In this document: positions 1-9,648 of the stretch, piece after piece
Numbering within the stretch: the first letter of the stretch is position 1
How the letters are laid out: the number at the start of each line of letters is the position of its first letter
NCBI RefSeq assembly: GCF_000007365.1
Contig: NC_004061.1
Location: forward strand, 434,001 to 498,000
DNA from: Buchnera aphidicola str. Sg (Schizaphis graminum)
GTDB lineage: Bacteria; Pseudomonadota; Gammaproteobacteria; Enterobacterales; Enterobacteriaceae
Length of the DNA: 64,000 bases
Direction: 5' to 3'
The notes under the pieces: generated by a model
Seen by the model: only the letters and a program-made list of their open reading frames with translations
Database searches by the model: none
Told to the model about the DNA's origin: nothing
Translations under genes and position numbers: made by a program

Positions 1-422
1 AAGAAAAAATATTCAGCTATTTTCCATGGTTTATTCTAAAAAAAAAATGGGAAATCATTCATGTTGATAAATGGAAAAAACACAACAATAATTTTATTAT
101 TCATATAGAAAATATTCTTGATCGTTCAACAGTCAGTAAATTTACTAATTTAGAAATTTTTATAGACAAAAGTATACTTCCGATATTAAAAGAAGATGAA
201 TATTACTGGAATGATGTAATTGACTGTAAAGTATTTAATTCGAGGAAAGAGTATTTAGGAAAGGTAATTAATCTAATTAGAAATCAAAATAATGACGTTC
301 TTATCATAAGAAATAACTTAAAAAAAAATAATTTTAAAAAAATAATGATTCCTTTTATTCATAAAAAAATAGTTAAATATATTAATGTTAAACATAAAAT
401 TATAACAGTTATATGGAATTGA
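1..422 (+). CDS. rimM: Ribosome maturation factor RimM, 5' end outside window
   Basis: RimM binds ribosomal protein S19 and helps mature the 30S subunit head. The open frame enters at base 3 and ends with TGA at 420-422, giving about 139 C-terminal residues. It aligns by eye with E. coli RimM throughout: PWFI near the start, then the PRC-barrel segment with YYWNDVIDC, LGKV and NDVL, and the end TVIWN where E. coli has VDWDPGF. The N-terminal domain lies outside the window. It overlaps the trmD start by 10 bases, as expected for the rpsP-rimM-trmD-rplS operon. Confidence 0.93.
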   Translation, partial: EKIFSYFPWFILKKKWEIIHVDKWKKHNNNFIIHIENILDRSTVSKFTNLEIFIDKSILPILKEDEYYWNDVIDCKVFNSRKEYLGKVINLIRNQNNDVLIIRNNLKKNNFKKIMIPFIHKKIVKYINVKHKIITVIWN

Positions 423-1201
423 ACAAACATGATCAAACTAAAACAAAATATGATAACACTTTAATATGGTTCTGTATTATTACAATTTTTCCGGAAATGT
501 TCTATGCAATTACAAATTATGGAGTAACTGGAAAAGCAATTCGTAAAAATATTATAAATATTAAATTTTTTAATCCAAGAGATTTTACTGATAATAAATA
601 TAAATCTGTAGACGATCGTCCTTACGGAGGAGGACCGGGAATGTTAATGAGTGCAAAACCATTATATTTAGCAATTAAAAATGCAAAAAATCTATTAAAA
701 AGTGCAATAGTTATTTATTTATCTCCTCAAGGAAAACGATTAAATCAAAAAAAAATTCTAGAAATAATCAAAAATAAAAAAATTATTTTTGTTTGTGGTC
801 GATATGAAGGAATAGATCAAAGAATTATTGATTGTCAAGTAGATGAAGAATGGTCTATAGGAGATTATATACTGACTGGAGGAGAACTGGCAGCCATGGT
901 TGCAATAGATTCTATTTCCAGATTTATCCCAGGAGTAATTAAAAAAAAACAATCAGTACAAGAAGATTCATTTTTCAATGGTCTTCTTGATTATCCGCAC
1001 TATACAAGACCTAAAATAATAGAAAAAATGAAAGTACCAGAAATATTACTTTCAGGAAATCATGATAAAATTCGTTTGTGGCGTTTAAAAAAATCTTTGG
1101 AAAAAACTTGGACAAAACGACCAGATTTATTAAAAAATAAAATTTTAAAAAAAGAAGAAAAAATACTTTTAAATGAATTAAAAAAAATTAATAAAAGGTA
1201 A
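413..1201 (+). CDS. trmD: tRNA (guanine37-N1)-methyltransferase TrmD
   Basis: Methylates G37 of tRNAs read by CNN codons using S-adenosylmethionine, which prevents +1 frameshifting. It has 262 residues (E. coli 255). The trefoil-knot SPOUT signatures are present: [11 protein letters not shown] at about 67-77, [10 protein letters not shown] at about 128-137 and [13 protein letters not shown] at about 148-160. The ATG at 413 overlaps rimM and adds about 17 residues before the family start at [14 protein letters not shown]; a TTG at 419 is an alternative. rplS follows 38 bases later, so the three genes are probably cotranscribed. Confidence 0.97.
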   Translation: MELNKHDQTKTKYDNTLIWFCIITIFPEMFYAITNYGVTGKAIRKNIINIKFFNPRDFTDNKYKSVDDRPYGGGPGMLMSAKPLYLAIKNAKNLLKSAIVIYLSPQGKRLNQKKILEIIKNKKIIFVCGRYEGIDQRIIDCQVDEEWSIGDYILTGGELAAMVAIDSISRFIPGVIKKKQSVQEDSFFNGLLDYPHYTRPKIIEKMKVPEILLSGNHDKIRLWRLKKSLEKTWTKRPDLLKNKILKKEEKILLNELKKINKR

Positions 1202-1239
1202 ATAAAAAAATTATTAATTTTTTATCAAAAGGAAAAAAA

Positions 1240-1587
1240 ATGACTAATATTATTCAAGAAATTGAACAAGAGCAATTGAAAGAAAACATACCTCATTTTC
1301 GTCCTGGAGACACAGTTGAAGTAAAAGTATGGGTGATTGAAGGTTCAAAAAAACGTCTTCAATCTTTTGAAGGAATAGTCATTTCGATAAAAAATCGTTC
1401 TTTAAACTCATCTTTTACTGTTCGTAAAGTTTCTAATGGTGAGGGAATTGAACGTGTTTTTCAAACTCATTCCTATAGTATTGACTCTATCTTTGTAAAA
1501 AGAAAAGGAAAGGTAAGAAAAGCAAAATTATATTATTTAAGAACGCGTACTGGAAAATCTGCACGAATTAAAGAAAGAATCGAATAA
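1240..1587 (+). CDS. rplS: 50S ribosomal protein L19
   Basis: Large-subunit protein at the 30S-50S interface. It has 115 residues, the same as E. coli. Family sequence is recognisable from the N-terminus ([13 protein letters not shown]) to the C-terminus ([17 protein letters not shown]). An AAAAGGA element just upstream of the ATG can serve as ribosome binding site. It is the last gene of the rimM-trmD-rplS unit and is followed by a hairpin at 1616-1643. Confidence 0.98.
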   Translation: MTNIIQEIEQEQLKENIPHFRPGDTVEVKVWVIEGSKKRLQSFEGIVISIKNRSLNSSFTVRKVSNGEGIERVFQTHSYSIDSIFVKRKGKVRKAKLYYLRTRTGKSARIKERIE

Positions 1588-1615
1588 ATTAGTTTATTAA
1601 AAAAATATTGAAATA

Positions 1616-1643
1616 TGCAGTCATGACCTTATTCTTGACTGCA
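1616..1643. terminator. Hairpin between convergent rplS and tldD
   Basis: Perfect 8-bp inverted repeat, TGCAGTCA (1616-1623) and TGACTGCA (1636-1643), around a 12-base loop. It lies between the convergent stops of rplS and tldD. No immediate T-run follows on the plus strand, so it may act as a bidirectional transcript end or a 3' stabiliser rather than a textbook terminator. Confidence 0.55.
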
Positions 1644-1682
1644 CCAGTATATATAGAAAATAAAACTTTTTATTTTAAAAAA

Positions 1683-3134
1683 TTAAACAGTTCCACCTAC
1701 AGTCAACTTTTCTAATTTTATAGATGGCTGACCGATTCCTACTGGAATATTTTGACCGTCTTTTCCGCACATACCCATACCTTGATCCATTTTTAAATCA
1801 TTTCCAACCATTGATATTTGTTGCATTACTTCTAAACCAGAGCCAATAAGAGTAGTATTTCTAATTGGTGAAAAAATTTTGCCTTTTTTTACCAAATATG
1901 CTTCTGAAGTTGAAAACACAAATTGTCCAGAAGTAATATCAACTTGCCCTCCAGAAAAATTAATAGCGTATATTCCATAATCAACACTATTAATAATATC
2001 TTCTAATTTAGATTTACCAGGTATCATATAAGTATTCGTCATACGAGGCATAGGTAAATGAGAATAAGATTCACGACGTCCATTACCAGTAGATTTTGTA
2101 TTCATTAAACGAGCATTAAGTTTGTCTTGCATATATTTTTTTAAAATACCGTTTTCGATCAGTACATTACATTGTCCTGGAACTCCTTCATCATCAATAT
2201 TTAATGAACCACGTTGGTTTTTCATTGTTCCATCGTCAATTATAGTACATAATTCTGAAGCCACTTTTTTTTCAATCATATTAGTAAAAATTGAAGTTCC
2301 TCTTCTATTAAAATCACCTTCTAAACCATGTCCTACTGCTTCATGTAATAAAACACCAGGCCATCCAGATCCTAAAACAACAGGAAATGTACCGGAAGGT
2401 GCTTCGTGTGAAGATAAATTTAATAAAGCTATACGAACAGCTTCCTTTGTCCAATAATCAATTCTATTTTCTCCAAAACAATCATCTTGAGTTATGAAGA
2501 AGCTATAATTAGTACGACTTCCTCCTCCACTTCTGCCTTTTTCTCTCCTACCTCTTTCTTCGACTAAAACACTAACAGAAAATTCAACTAATGGTCTTAT
2601 ATCTGTAGCTAGATTACCTTCAGTAGAAACAACTAAAATTTCTTCATATGATCCACTTAAATTGGCGTTTACCTGTACAACACGATTATCGGTCTTACGC
2701 GCTATATGATCTACTTTATAGAGTAAATTAGTTTTTTCACTAGATGTAAACGTTTTTAACGGATTAATAGGATCATAAAAAAATTTTTTTTCTTGATTTA
2801 ATAAAGGTTTAATTTTTATTTTTTCTTTTTTATCAAAAATACTTTTTGCCATATGAGCACTTTTTCTTACTGCATCTATTGATATTTGATCAGCATATGA
2901 GAATCCTGTTGTTTCTCCAGAAACGGCTCTTACACCTACTCCTTGATCTAAATGATAATCACCTTCTTTAATAATTCCATTTTCTAGTGACCAAGACTCA
3001 CAAATACGAGATTGAAAATAAAAATCTCCATAATCTATATTATGAGTGCAAAAATCTTCTAGACAAGAAAAAACATCTTGATGATTTATTTGATTTTTAG
3101 TCAATAAAGACTCAGTAACTAATTCTAATGTCAT
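1683..3134 (-). CDS. tldD: TldD, metalloprotease subunit
   Basis: TldD pairs with TldE (PmbA) to form a cytoplasmic metalloprotease that degrades unfolded peptides and matures some peptide antibiotics. It has 483 residues (E. coli 481). The zinc motif HEAVGH is at about 264-269 in the context [14 protein letters not shown], and the C-terminal VGGTV ending is typical. No tldE/pmbA is in the window. It is convergent with rplS and divergent from aroQ. Confidence 0.95.
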   Translation of the reverse strand: MTLELVTESLLTKNQINHQDVFSCLEDFCTHNIDYGDFYFQSRICESWSLENGIIKEGDYHLDQGVGVRAVSGETTGFSYADQISIDAVRKSAHMAKSIFDKKEKIKIKPLLNQEKKFFYDPINPLKTFTSSEKTNLLYKVDHIARKTDNRVVQVNANLSGSYEEILVVSTEGNLATDIRPLVEFSVSVLVEERGRREKGRSGGGSRTNYSFFITQDDCFGENRIDYWTKEAVRIALLNLSSHEAPSGTFPVVLGSGWPGVLLHEAVGHGLEGDFNRRGTSIFTNMIEKKVASELCTIIDDGTMKNQRGSLNIDDEGVPGQCNVLIENGILKKYMQDKLNARLMNTKSTGNGRRESYSHLPMPRMTNTYMIPGKSKLEDIINSVDYGIYAINFSGGQVDITSGQFVFSTSEAYLVKKGKIFSPIRNTTLIGSGLEVMQQISMVGNDLKMDQGMGMCGKDGQNIPVGIGQPSIKLEKLTVGGTV

Positions 3135-3282
3135 TTGAATTCACTTTTTAAGTTAAAATTTTTTATTGTATATTTATTATACAATATTTTTTAAAGAAAT
3201 AAACAATATTTTTTATAGATATTATTGTATAATATCTTTAAAATTTTTAATAAAAAACTCTAAATGGGGATATTTATTTAAG

Positions 3283-3738
3283 ATGATAATGAAAAAAAAT
3301 ATAAACGTATTGTTGATAAATGGACCGAATTTAAATCTTTTAGGAGATAGAGAAAAAAATATTTATGGAGATAAAACTTTATCTTGTTTAATAAATGACT
3401 TAAAAAAAAGATCAGAAATACTAAATATATCATTAAATGATATTCAATCTAATGCAGAACATGTAATAATTGAAAAAATACATTCTGCTAAAAAAGAAAA
3501 AATTGATTATATCATAATTAATCCTGCTGCATTTACACATACAAGTATAGCAATTAGAGATGCATTAATTGCTGTTACTATTCCATTTATTGAAGTTCAT
3601 ATTTCAAATATTTATGCAAGAGAAAATTTTCGTTCACATTCATGGTTATCTGATATTTCTAAAGGTGTTATTACAGGTTTAGGCCTTGACGGATATTTTT
3701 GGGCACTAGAAACGATATCAAAAAGATGTTGTGTATAA
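3283..3738 (+). CDS. aroQ: 3-dehydroquinate dehydratase, type II
   Basis: Third step of the shikimate pathway (3-dehydroquinate to 3-dehydroshikimate), feeding the aromatic amino acids the symbiont supplies to its host. It has about 151 residues (149 if the ATG at 3289 is used). An in-frame open stretch reaches back to 3166, but family similarity starts at [15 protein letters not shown], so 3283 or 3289 is preferred. Also seen are catalytic-loop sequence NIYGDKTL, the AFTHTS segment, and [11 protein letters not shown] before the FRSHS segment. E. coli uses the unrelated type I AroD here. Confidence 0.94.
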   Translation: MIMKKNINVLLINGPNLNLLGDREKNIYGDKTLSCLINDLKKRSEILNISLNDIQSNAEHVIIEKIHSAKKEKIDYIIINPAAFTHTSIAIRDALIAVTIPFIEVHISNIYARENFRSHSWLSDISKGVITGLGLDGYFWALETISKRCCV

Positions 3739-3767
3739 AATAGAGATATAAAAAGATTAATTTCAAG

Positions 3768-3805
3768 TTGCACCTTCTGTACTAAACAAATTATAGAAAG
3801 TGCAA
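3768..3805. terminator. Hairpin between convergent aroQ and fis
   Basis: Inverted repeat TTGCAC-C-TTCT (3768-3778) against AGAA-A-GTGCAA (3795-3805): 6 bp, one mismatch, then 4 bp, with a 16-base loop. It lies between the 3' ends of aroQ and fis. No strong U-tract follows, so the terminator call is tentative. Confidence 0.45.
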
Positions 3806-3842
3806 TAGGATTTAAAACATAGGATTTAATATTATTTTTAAA

Positions 3843-4142
3843 TTAATTCATACCATACCTTTTCAATTTTTTTCGCAAGGTACTTCGATTAATACCCATA
3901 ATAGAAGCGGCTCGTGTTTGATTTCCGCGCGTATGTTGCATTATTATGTCTAATAATGGTTGTTCTAGTTCAGATAAAACTAATTGATATAGATTACTGA
4001 CACATTGGCTTTTATCTAAATGTAAAAAATAATTTTCTAAGGATTTTTTTATTAATATACGTAAAGGTTTTTTTACAGTTTTATCTTGTTTATCTTTAGT
4101 ATTAATAACTAAAAATCCTGTATCCATTGACTCTTCTGACAT
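3843..4142 (-). CDS. fis: DNA-binding protein Fis
   Basis: Nucleoid protein that bends DNA and activates rRNA and tRNA promoters. It has 99 residues (E. coli 98). The C-terminal helix-turn-helix, roughly 74-97 ([18 protein letters not shown]), is almost identical to E. coli, and the core [22 protein letters not shown] is conserved. In E. coli fis is cotranscribed with dusB; here dusB is absent and rluD lies 143 bases upstream on the same strand. It is one of the few global regulators kept. Confidence 0.95.
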   Translation of the reverse strand: MSEESMDTGFLVINTKDKQDKTVKKPLRILIKKSLENYFLHLDKSQCVSNLYQLVLSELEQPLLDIIMQHTRGNQTRAASIMGINRSTLRKKLKRYGMN

Positions 4143-4285
4143 AGATTGATCGACTCTTTAATCTTTTTTAATGTGTATATATTATTAATTAAATTCTTTA
4201 TTAAAACAATAAATCATAATTTGAAAAAAATGATGTGTTATTTAAAAAATTAATTATTTTCAATCTTGTTTAAGATATTATATAT

Positions 4286-5233
4286 TTATTTCTTTAAATA
4301 TAAAAGAATGTCTTTCATATCTTGTGGCAAGGAAGCTGACCAACTCATTACTTTTTGAGTAAAGGGATGAATAAATTCAATGTAATCAGCATGTAATGCT
4401 TGACGAAACAAATTAAATTTTCGATAAATGTTTCTATTTTCTTGAAAATAGTTACAACCATAATCAATACCACCATATAAAGGATCTCCTAAAAGAGGAT
4501 AGCCAATATGTAACATATGAACACGAATTTGATGTGTACGACCAGTTTCTAATCTAAAAGAAACGTGTGTATGAAATTTAAACCGATTAATTATTTTATA
4601 ATGTGTAATAGATTTTTTTCCTAAAGAATCAGTTGTCATACATATTCTTTTAAAAGGATGACGCATTATAGGATAATTAACAATGCCACCTGAAATCATG
4701 TTTCCTTTGATAATACCTTGATATTTTCGAATAATTTTTCTTTTTTTTAGTAATGTAACTAACTTATTATATGAAAAGATTGTTTTTGCAATAACCATTA
4801 ATCCACTTGTATCTTTATCTAAACGATGAATAATTCCACATCGAGGTATACTACTAATATTAGTATAACGATATAGTAATGCATTTAAAATTGTTCCATC
4901 TTGATTACCCGCTCCTGGATGAACAACTAAACCAGGAGGTTTATTAATAATTAGTATATTGCTATCTTCGTAAATAGTATTTAATGCAATATTTTGAGGT
5001 AAATTAATAGGTAATTTCTCATCTGTAGAATAAATAGTAATTTTTTCGCCACCTAATATTTTTTTATCAGGTTGATTTTCAATTTTTCCATTAATATAGA
5101 CATTATTCATAATAATCCATTTTTTTAAACAGGAGCGTGAATATTGCATAAAAAGTTTAGATAAAATTTGATCTAGTCTTTTTCCTGAAAAGCCCATGAA
5201 AGGTACACAAGCACTTAATTCTTTTTTTTCCAA
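4286..5233 (-). CDS. rluD: 23S rRNA pseudouridine synthase RluD
   Basis: Makes pseudouridines 1911, 1915 and 1917 in helix 69 of 23S rRNA. It has 315 residues (E. coli 326). An N-terminal S4-like RNA-binding domain (about 17-80) precedes the RluA catalytic domain with HRLDKDTSG at 136-144; Asp139 is the expected catalytic residue. GRTHQIRVHM and GDPLYGG further on fit the RluC/RluD group. It is divergent from bamD, the same pairing as in E. coli (rluD/yfiO), which favours RluD over RluC. Confidence 0.92.
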   Translation of the reverse strand: MEKKELSACVPFMGFSGKRLDQILSKLFMQYSRSCLKKWIIMNNVYINGKIENQPDKKILGGEKITIYSTDEKLPINLPQNIALNTIYEDSNILIINKPPGLVVHPGAGNQDGTILNALLYRYTNISSIPRCGIIHRLDKDTSGLMVIAKTIFSYNKLVTLLKKRKIIRKYQGIIKGNMISGGIVNYPIMRHPFKRICMTTDSLGKKSITHYKIINRFKFHTHVSFRLETGRTHQIRVHMLHIGYPLLGDPLYGGIDYGCNYFQENRNIYRKFNLFRQALHADYIEFIHPFTQKVMSWSASLPQDMKDILLYLKK

Positions 5234-5398
5234 TGTAATAACCCTTATTTTTTAATAAAATATATTTATATAAATCTAAATCTTTAATTTTTACAAAATA
5301 TGATATTCTATAATCTTACTGAAATTAGTAGTAATTTATGTAGTATTAAATATAAATATGATTCAAAAAAATTTTTATTAATTTAAAGAAAAACACTA

Positions 5399-6130
5399 AT
5401 GAAAAAAAAAAATACTGTATTTATTTTTATGATATTATTTTTAAGTTTTGCAATATATTCTAAAAATTTAAAAAATTATAATCTTATATTAAATAATTAT
5501 TTGTATCAAAAATGCAGAAAAGAATTAAAAGAGAAAAATTTTTATAAAGCAATATTTGATCTAAAAAAAATTGAAAATAATCATGCTATTAATTTTAATA
5601 ACGATAAAATTAAAATGAATTTGATTTATGCTTATTATAAAGTTTCAGACTTCAATACAGCTGAAAAAAATATAGAAGAATTTATTAAAAAATATCCGAA
5701 ACATTTAAATATAGACTATATCTTTTATATACAGAGTTTAATTAATATATCTTTAGATAAAAAAATATTTCACAACGTTTTTCCTATCCAAATTTATAAA
5801 AGCAATCCTATTTACGCAATTAAAGCATTTTTTCAACTTAAAAAGTTCGTTTATAATTATCCTAATAGTATATATGTTATAAATGCAAAAAAAGATTTAT
5901 TTTATTTAAAAAAACGTTTATCAGAACACGATTTAACAATATTAAAATATTATTTTTATCACAAAAAATATATAGCAGTTATTAATCGCGGAGAAGAAAT
6001 ACTTCAAAAATATCCAGAAACATCAGCTGCAATAGATACACTTAAATATATGGAAAAATCTTTTCTTGCATTAAAAATTTTTGATACAGCCAAAAAAATA
6101 TCTAAAATTATTTTATTAAATAAAGTGTAA
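5399..6130 (+). CDS. bamD: Outer-membrane assembly factor BamD, without a lipobox cysteine
   Basis: BamD is the essential TPR-repeat partner of BamA in outer-membrane protein insertion. It has 243 residues (E. coli 245), and its position opposite rluD matches E. coli. A basic start followed by a hydrophobic stretch (about 6-20) looks like a signal peptide. Unlike E. coli BamD there is no cysteine near its end: the first is at about residue 39, inside the mature protein, so lipid anchoring as in E. coli is not possible. The rest is helical, lysine-rich TPR-like sequence. A run of 11 A begins right after the ATG; the other two frames soon close, so the frame as written is the coding one. Confidence 0.85.
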
Positions 6131-6180
6131 ATTTTTTTATAAATAAATTAATTTTTATTTTTAATATTTAAGTAAAAAAA

Positions 6181-8832
6181 ATGAAAAAAACAACAAATGA
6201 AATAAGACAAAGTTTCTTAAATTTTTTCAAAGAAAAAGAGCATGTAATCGTTCCAAGCAGTTCTTTAATTCCAGAAAATGATTCAACATTACTTTTTACT
6301 AATGCAGGGATGAATCAATTTAAAGAGTATTTTTTAGGTCAAAAGAAAAAATTTTATCCACGTGTTACAACTGTGCAAAATTGTTTGAGAACTGGAGGTA
6401 AACACAATGATTTAGAAAATGTAGGCTACACCAAAAGACATCATACATTTTTTGAAATGCTTGGTAATTTCAGCTTTAATGATTACTTCAAAAAAGAAGC
6501 CATTACGTATGCATGGGAATTACTTACATCAAGAAAATGGTTTAATATAGATAAAAATAAATTATGGATTTCAGTCTATGAAGATGATGAAGAAACATAT
6601 AAAATATGGCGTGATATTATACGTATCCCTTGTCATCATATTGTAAAGATAGGTAGTAAAAACAATTCTCAATATGATTCTGAAAATTTTTGGCAAATGG
6701 GTGAAACTGGACCTTGTGGTCCATGTACAGAAATATTTTATAATTATGATGATTCAAATAAGTCTAATGATTTTTTAAAAGATAAAAATGAAAGTTTTAT
6801 AGAAATTTGGAATATTGTTTTCATAGAATTTAATCGTATTTCAAAAACAAAAATAGTACCTTTGATAAATAAATCCATAGATACAGGTATGGGTTTAGAA
6901 AGAATATCTGCTGTCTTACAAAACGTGCATTCAAATTATAAAATCGATATTTTTCAAAAATTAATACAAAAAATATCTAACTTTACTGAAATAAAAGATT
7001 TAAATAATATTTCTTTAAAAATAATAGCAGATCATATTAGATCTTGTGCGTTTCTTATTGCTGAAAACATTTTGCCATCTAATGAACATCGAGGCTATGT
7101 TTTAAGAAGAATTATCAGAAGAGCACTGAGACATGGTCATAAAATTGGAATAAAAAATAATTTCTTTTATAAACTAGTTCCTAGTCTAATAGAAATTATG
7201 GGTGATTCTGCAAAAATATTGAGAAAAAAAGAAAAAATAATAGAAGAAACATTAAAAATAGAAGAAATACAATTTTCTCAAACACTTGATAAAGGTTTAA
7301 AAATACTAAATGCAGAAATAAAAAAAAGCACTAATAAAACAATTTCTGGAAAAACCGCATTCTATCTTTATGATACATTTGGCTTTCCTATTGATTTAAC
7401 ATCTGATATTTGCAGTGAAAAAAATATAAAAATTGATTTTAAAGGTTTTAATATAGCTAAAGAAGAACAAAAAAAAAGATCTAGTATAAAAAACAAATTT
7501 TATAAAGATTATAATAAAGATATCATTATTAATGATACATGTATATTTGAAGGTTATAAAAAAAATAAAACAAAATCATTAGTAAAATATATTTTTATAA
7601 AAAATGAGTCTGTTTTTTTAATTTATAAAGGTCAAACCGCAACTATTTTTCTTGATAAAACATCTTTCTATCCAGAATCTGGTGGGCAAATAGGTGATAT
7701 AGGTGAATTGTATCACAAAAAATCGCGCTTTATAGTAGAAAATACAAAAAAATATGGAGATACAATTGGACATTATGGAAAGTTAATTTCAGGTAAAATT
7801 ATTGTTAATGATTCCATATATAGCAAAATTAATCACGTTTATAGAAATGCTATTCAATTAAATCATTCAGCAACACATTTACTTCATGCTGCATTGCAAA
7901 AAGTTTTAGGAAAAAATGCTATTCAAAAAGGCTCTTTAGTAAGTAATACACATTTAAGATTTGATTTCTCTTATTCTGGAAATATAAATTTATCTCAAAT
8001 ACAGAACATTGAAAATATCATTAATAAAAAAATTCGCAGTAACGATTTAATTAAAATTAAAAATCTAAGCTTAGAAGAAGCTAAAAAGAAAAAAGCTATA
8101 GCATTATTTGATTACAAATATCAATCTTCTGTACGAGTTGTATTTATAAAAGATTTTTCCATAGAACTGTGCGGAGGTACTCATACGAAAAGAACTGGAA
8201 ATATTGGATTATTTAAAATTATAGAACAATCAAGTGTATCGTCAGGAATTAAAAGAATTGAAGCAGTAACTGGACAACAAGCAATAGATTATTTGCATAT
8301 TAAAGACAATGATATGCAAAACATATCTTTTCTTTTAAAATGTCAAAATTCTAAAATAACAGAAAAAATAAAAAAAATAATAATACAAGTTGAAAAGTTA
8401 GAAAAAAAAACAGACCAATTGCAGAAAAGAGAAAATATATATCAAATTAAAAAATTAAGTAAAAAAATTAATAATATTAAAGGAATAAATTTATTAATTA
8501 ATACATTTACCAATTACGATCAAAAATCGATGAAAATGATAATTGATCAATTAAAAAAAGAACTAAAAATCTCAATAATTATATTTATAAATAAAAACAA
8601 AAATGATTTTACAGTTATTATTAGAGTTACGAAGAATTTAATTAATTATATAACTGCATTAAAAATCATTAATATTTTTATTAAAAAGGCTAATGGTAAA
8701 GGAGGAGGAAAAAAGGAAATTGCTGAAGGAGGAGGTATGAACATAAAAAAATTACCTATGATTTTAAATTACATAAAATCGTGGATAACAATACAATTAG
8801 AAAACATAAAAACAAAAAATTTTAATAATTAG
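6181..8832 (+). CDS. alaS: Alanyl-tRNA synthetase
   Basis: Charges tRNA-Ala. It has 883 residues (E. coli 876). The class II catalytic domain is N-terminal (LFTNAGMNQFKEYFLG, RHHTFFEMLGNFSF). The editing domain has the zinc-binding pattern HSATH at 562-566 and CGGTH at 664-668. The C-terminal domain with GKGGGKKEIAEGGG is complete, though very lysine-rich. csrA follows, as in E. coli. Confidence 0.98.
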   Translation: MKKTTNEIRQSFLNFFKEKEHVIVPSSSLIPENDSTLLFTNAGMNQFKEYFLGQKKKFYPRVTTVQNCLRTGGKHNDLENVGYTKRHHTFFEMLGNFSFNDYFKKEAITYAWELLTSRKWFNIDKNKLWISVYEDDEETYKIWRDIIRIPCHHIVKIGSKNNSQYDSENFWQMGETGPCGPCTEIFYNYDDSNKSNDFLKDKNESFIEIWNIVFIEFNRISKTKIVPLINKSIDTGMGLERISAVLQNVHSNYKIDIFQKLIQKISNFTEIKDLNNISLKIIADHIRSCAFLIAENILPSNEHRGYVLRRIIRRALRHGHKIGIKNNFFYKLVPSLIEIMGDSAKILRKKEKIIEETLKIEEIQFSQTLDKGLKILNAEIKKSTNKTISGKTAFYLYDTFGFPIDLTSDICSEKNIKIDFKGFNIAKEEQKKRSSIKNKFYKDYNKDIIINDTCIFEGYKKNKTKSLVKYIFIKNESVFLIYKGQTATIFLDKTSFYPESGGQIGDIGELYHKKSRFIVENTKKYGDTIGHYGKLISGKIIVNDSIYSKINHVYRNAIQLNHSATHLLHAALQKVLGKNAIQKGSLVSNTHLRFDFSYSGNINLSQIQNIENIINKKIRSNDLIKIKNLSLEEAKKKKAIALFDYKYQSSVRVVFIKDFSIELCGGTHTKRTGNIGLFKIIEQSSVSSGIKRIEAVTGQQAIDYLHIKDNDMQNISFLLKCQNSKITEKIKKIIIQVEKLEKKTDQLQKRENIYQIKKLSKKINNIKGINLLINTFTNYDQKSMKMIIDQLKKELKISIIIFINKNKNDFTVIIRVTKNLINYITALKIINIFIKKANGKGGGKKEIAEGGGMNIKKLPMILNYIKSWITIQLENIKTKNFNN

Positions 8833-9029
8833 TATTCAATTATTCTTAATTAAAATTGAAAAACTCGTTTTATATTTTATAATTATTTTTTAAATAAATT
8901 ACTTATAATTAAAAAAAATTTTTTGTAATGATATACTATTAAAATATTTTATGATTTGTGTTGAACCCGATCTTATTTATGAAGACAGGAACCAGATGGG
9001 TTGAAATCTTTTATTTCAAGGAAAAAAGA

Positions 9030-9212
9030 ATGCTTATTCTAACTCGTCGAGTTGGCGAAACATTAATAATTGGCGATGAAATAACTGTAACAGTACTAGG
9101 AGTTAAAGGTAACCAAGTTCGCATTGGTGTAAACGCCCCTAAAGAAGTTTCGGTACATCGTGAAGAAATATATCAACGTATTCAAGCTGAAAAAAAACAA
9201 AAAAAAAGTTGA
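9030..9212 (+). CDS. csrA: Carbon storage regulator CsrA
   Basis: Small RNA-binding dimer that represses or stabilises target mRNAs, usually at GGA motifs. It has 60 residues (E. coli 61), starting [14 protein letters not shown] and containing [19 protein letters not shown]. The frame is open from 8958, but family similarity and an AAGGA ribosome binding site at about 9018-9022 put the start at 9030. The alaS-csrA-serV-argV order of E. coli is kept. A strong terminator follows. Confidence 0.97.
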
Positions 9213-9223
9213 TAATAAATACT

Positions 9224-9258
9224 GCATCTTACTTACTTTAGGTAAGATGCCTTTTTTT
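9224..9258 (+). terminator. Rho-independent terminator after csrA
   Basis: Perfect 9-bp stem, GCATCTTAC (9224-9232) and GTAAGATGC (9242-9250), with a 9-base loop, followed by C and seven T (9252-9258). This is a textbook intrinsic terminator, separating csrA from the tRNA pair. Confidence 0.9.
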
Positions 9259-9282
9259 ATAAGAAAATTTTTTAAAAAAAAA

Positions 9283-9310
9283 TTGACTTATATCAAAAAA
9301 AAAGTAAAAT
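9283..9310 (+). promoter_or_regulatory. Sigma70-type promoter of the tRNA-Ser/tRNA-Arg pair
   Basis: TTGACT (9283-9288) and TAAAAT (9305-9310) are separated by 16 bases and end 27 bases before tRNA-Ser. Both hexamers match the sigma70 consensus at five of six positions, which is striking because genuine -35 boxes are uncommon in this AT-rich DNA. Confidence 0.65.
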
Positions 9311-9337
9311 TAAAATAATAAAAATTTCCTTTAGTCA

Positions 9338-9430
9338 GGTGAGATGGCCGAGAGGATTAAGGCGCTCCCCTGCTAAGGGAGTGTGCAGAAATAATCTGCA
9401 TCGAGGGTTCGAATCCCTCTCTCACCGCCA
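9338..9430 (+). tRNA. serV: tRNA-Ser (GCU)
   Basis: Acceptor GGTGAGA (9338-9344) pairs with TCTCACC (9420-9426), then discriminator G and an encoded CCA (9428-9430). The anticodon stem CTCCC/GGGAG encloses CTGCTAA, giving anticodon GCT. A long variable arm typical of tRNA-Ser is present. It lies between csrA and tRNA-Arg, as serV does in E. coli. Confidence 0.96.
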
Positions 9431-9462
9431 TTATTATACATGACGTTTAATAAATTCAAATT

Positions 9463-9536
9463 GCATCCGTAGCTCAGTTGGATAGAGTACTCGGCTACGA
9501 ACCGAGCGGTCGGAGGTTCGAATCCTTCCGGATGCA
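9463..9536 (+). tRNA. argV: tRNA-Arg (ACG), CCA not encoded
   Basis: Acceptor GCATCCG (9463-9469) pairs with CGGATGC (9529-9535), with discriminator A at 9536. The anticodon stem CTCGG/CCGAG encloses CTACGAA, so the anticodon is ACG; A34 is expected to be deaminated to inosine by TadA. The sequence continues AAAAATAAT with no CCA, so the CCA end must be added by a nucleotidyltransferase. Confidence 0.95.
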
Positions 9537-9648
9537 AAAATAATAATCCAAAAATGTCCTAATCAAGCAGATACCATAAAAAATAAATCCTTAAAAATTA
9601 ATACATTTAAAAAAAGATAATCTTTTTAAAAAAATTAAGGAGTAAAAA

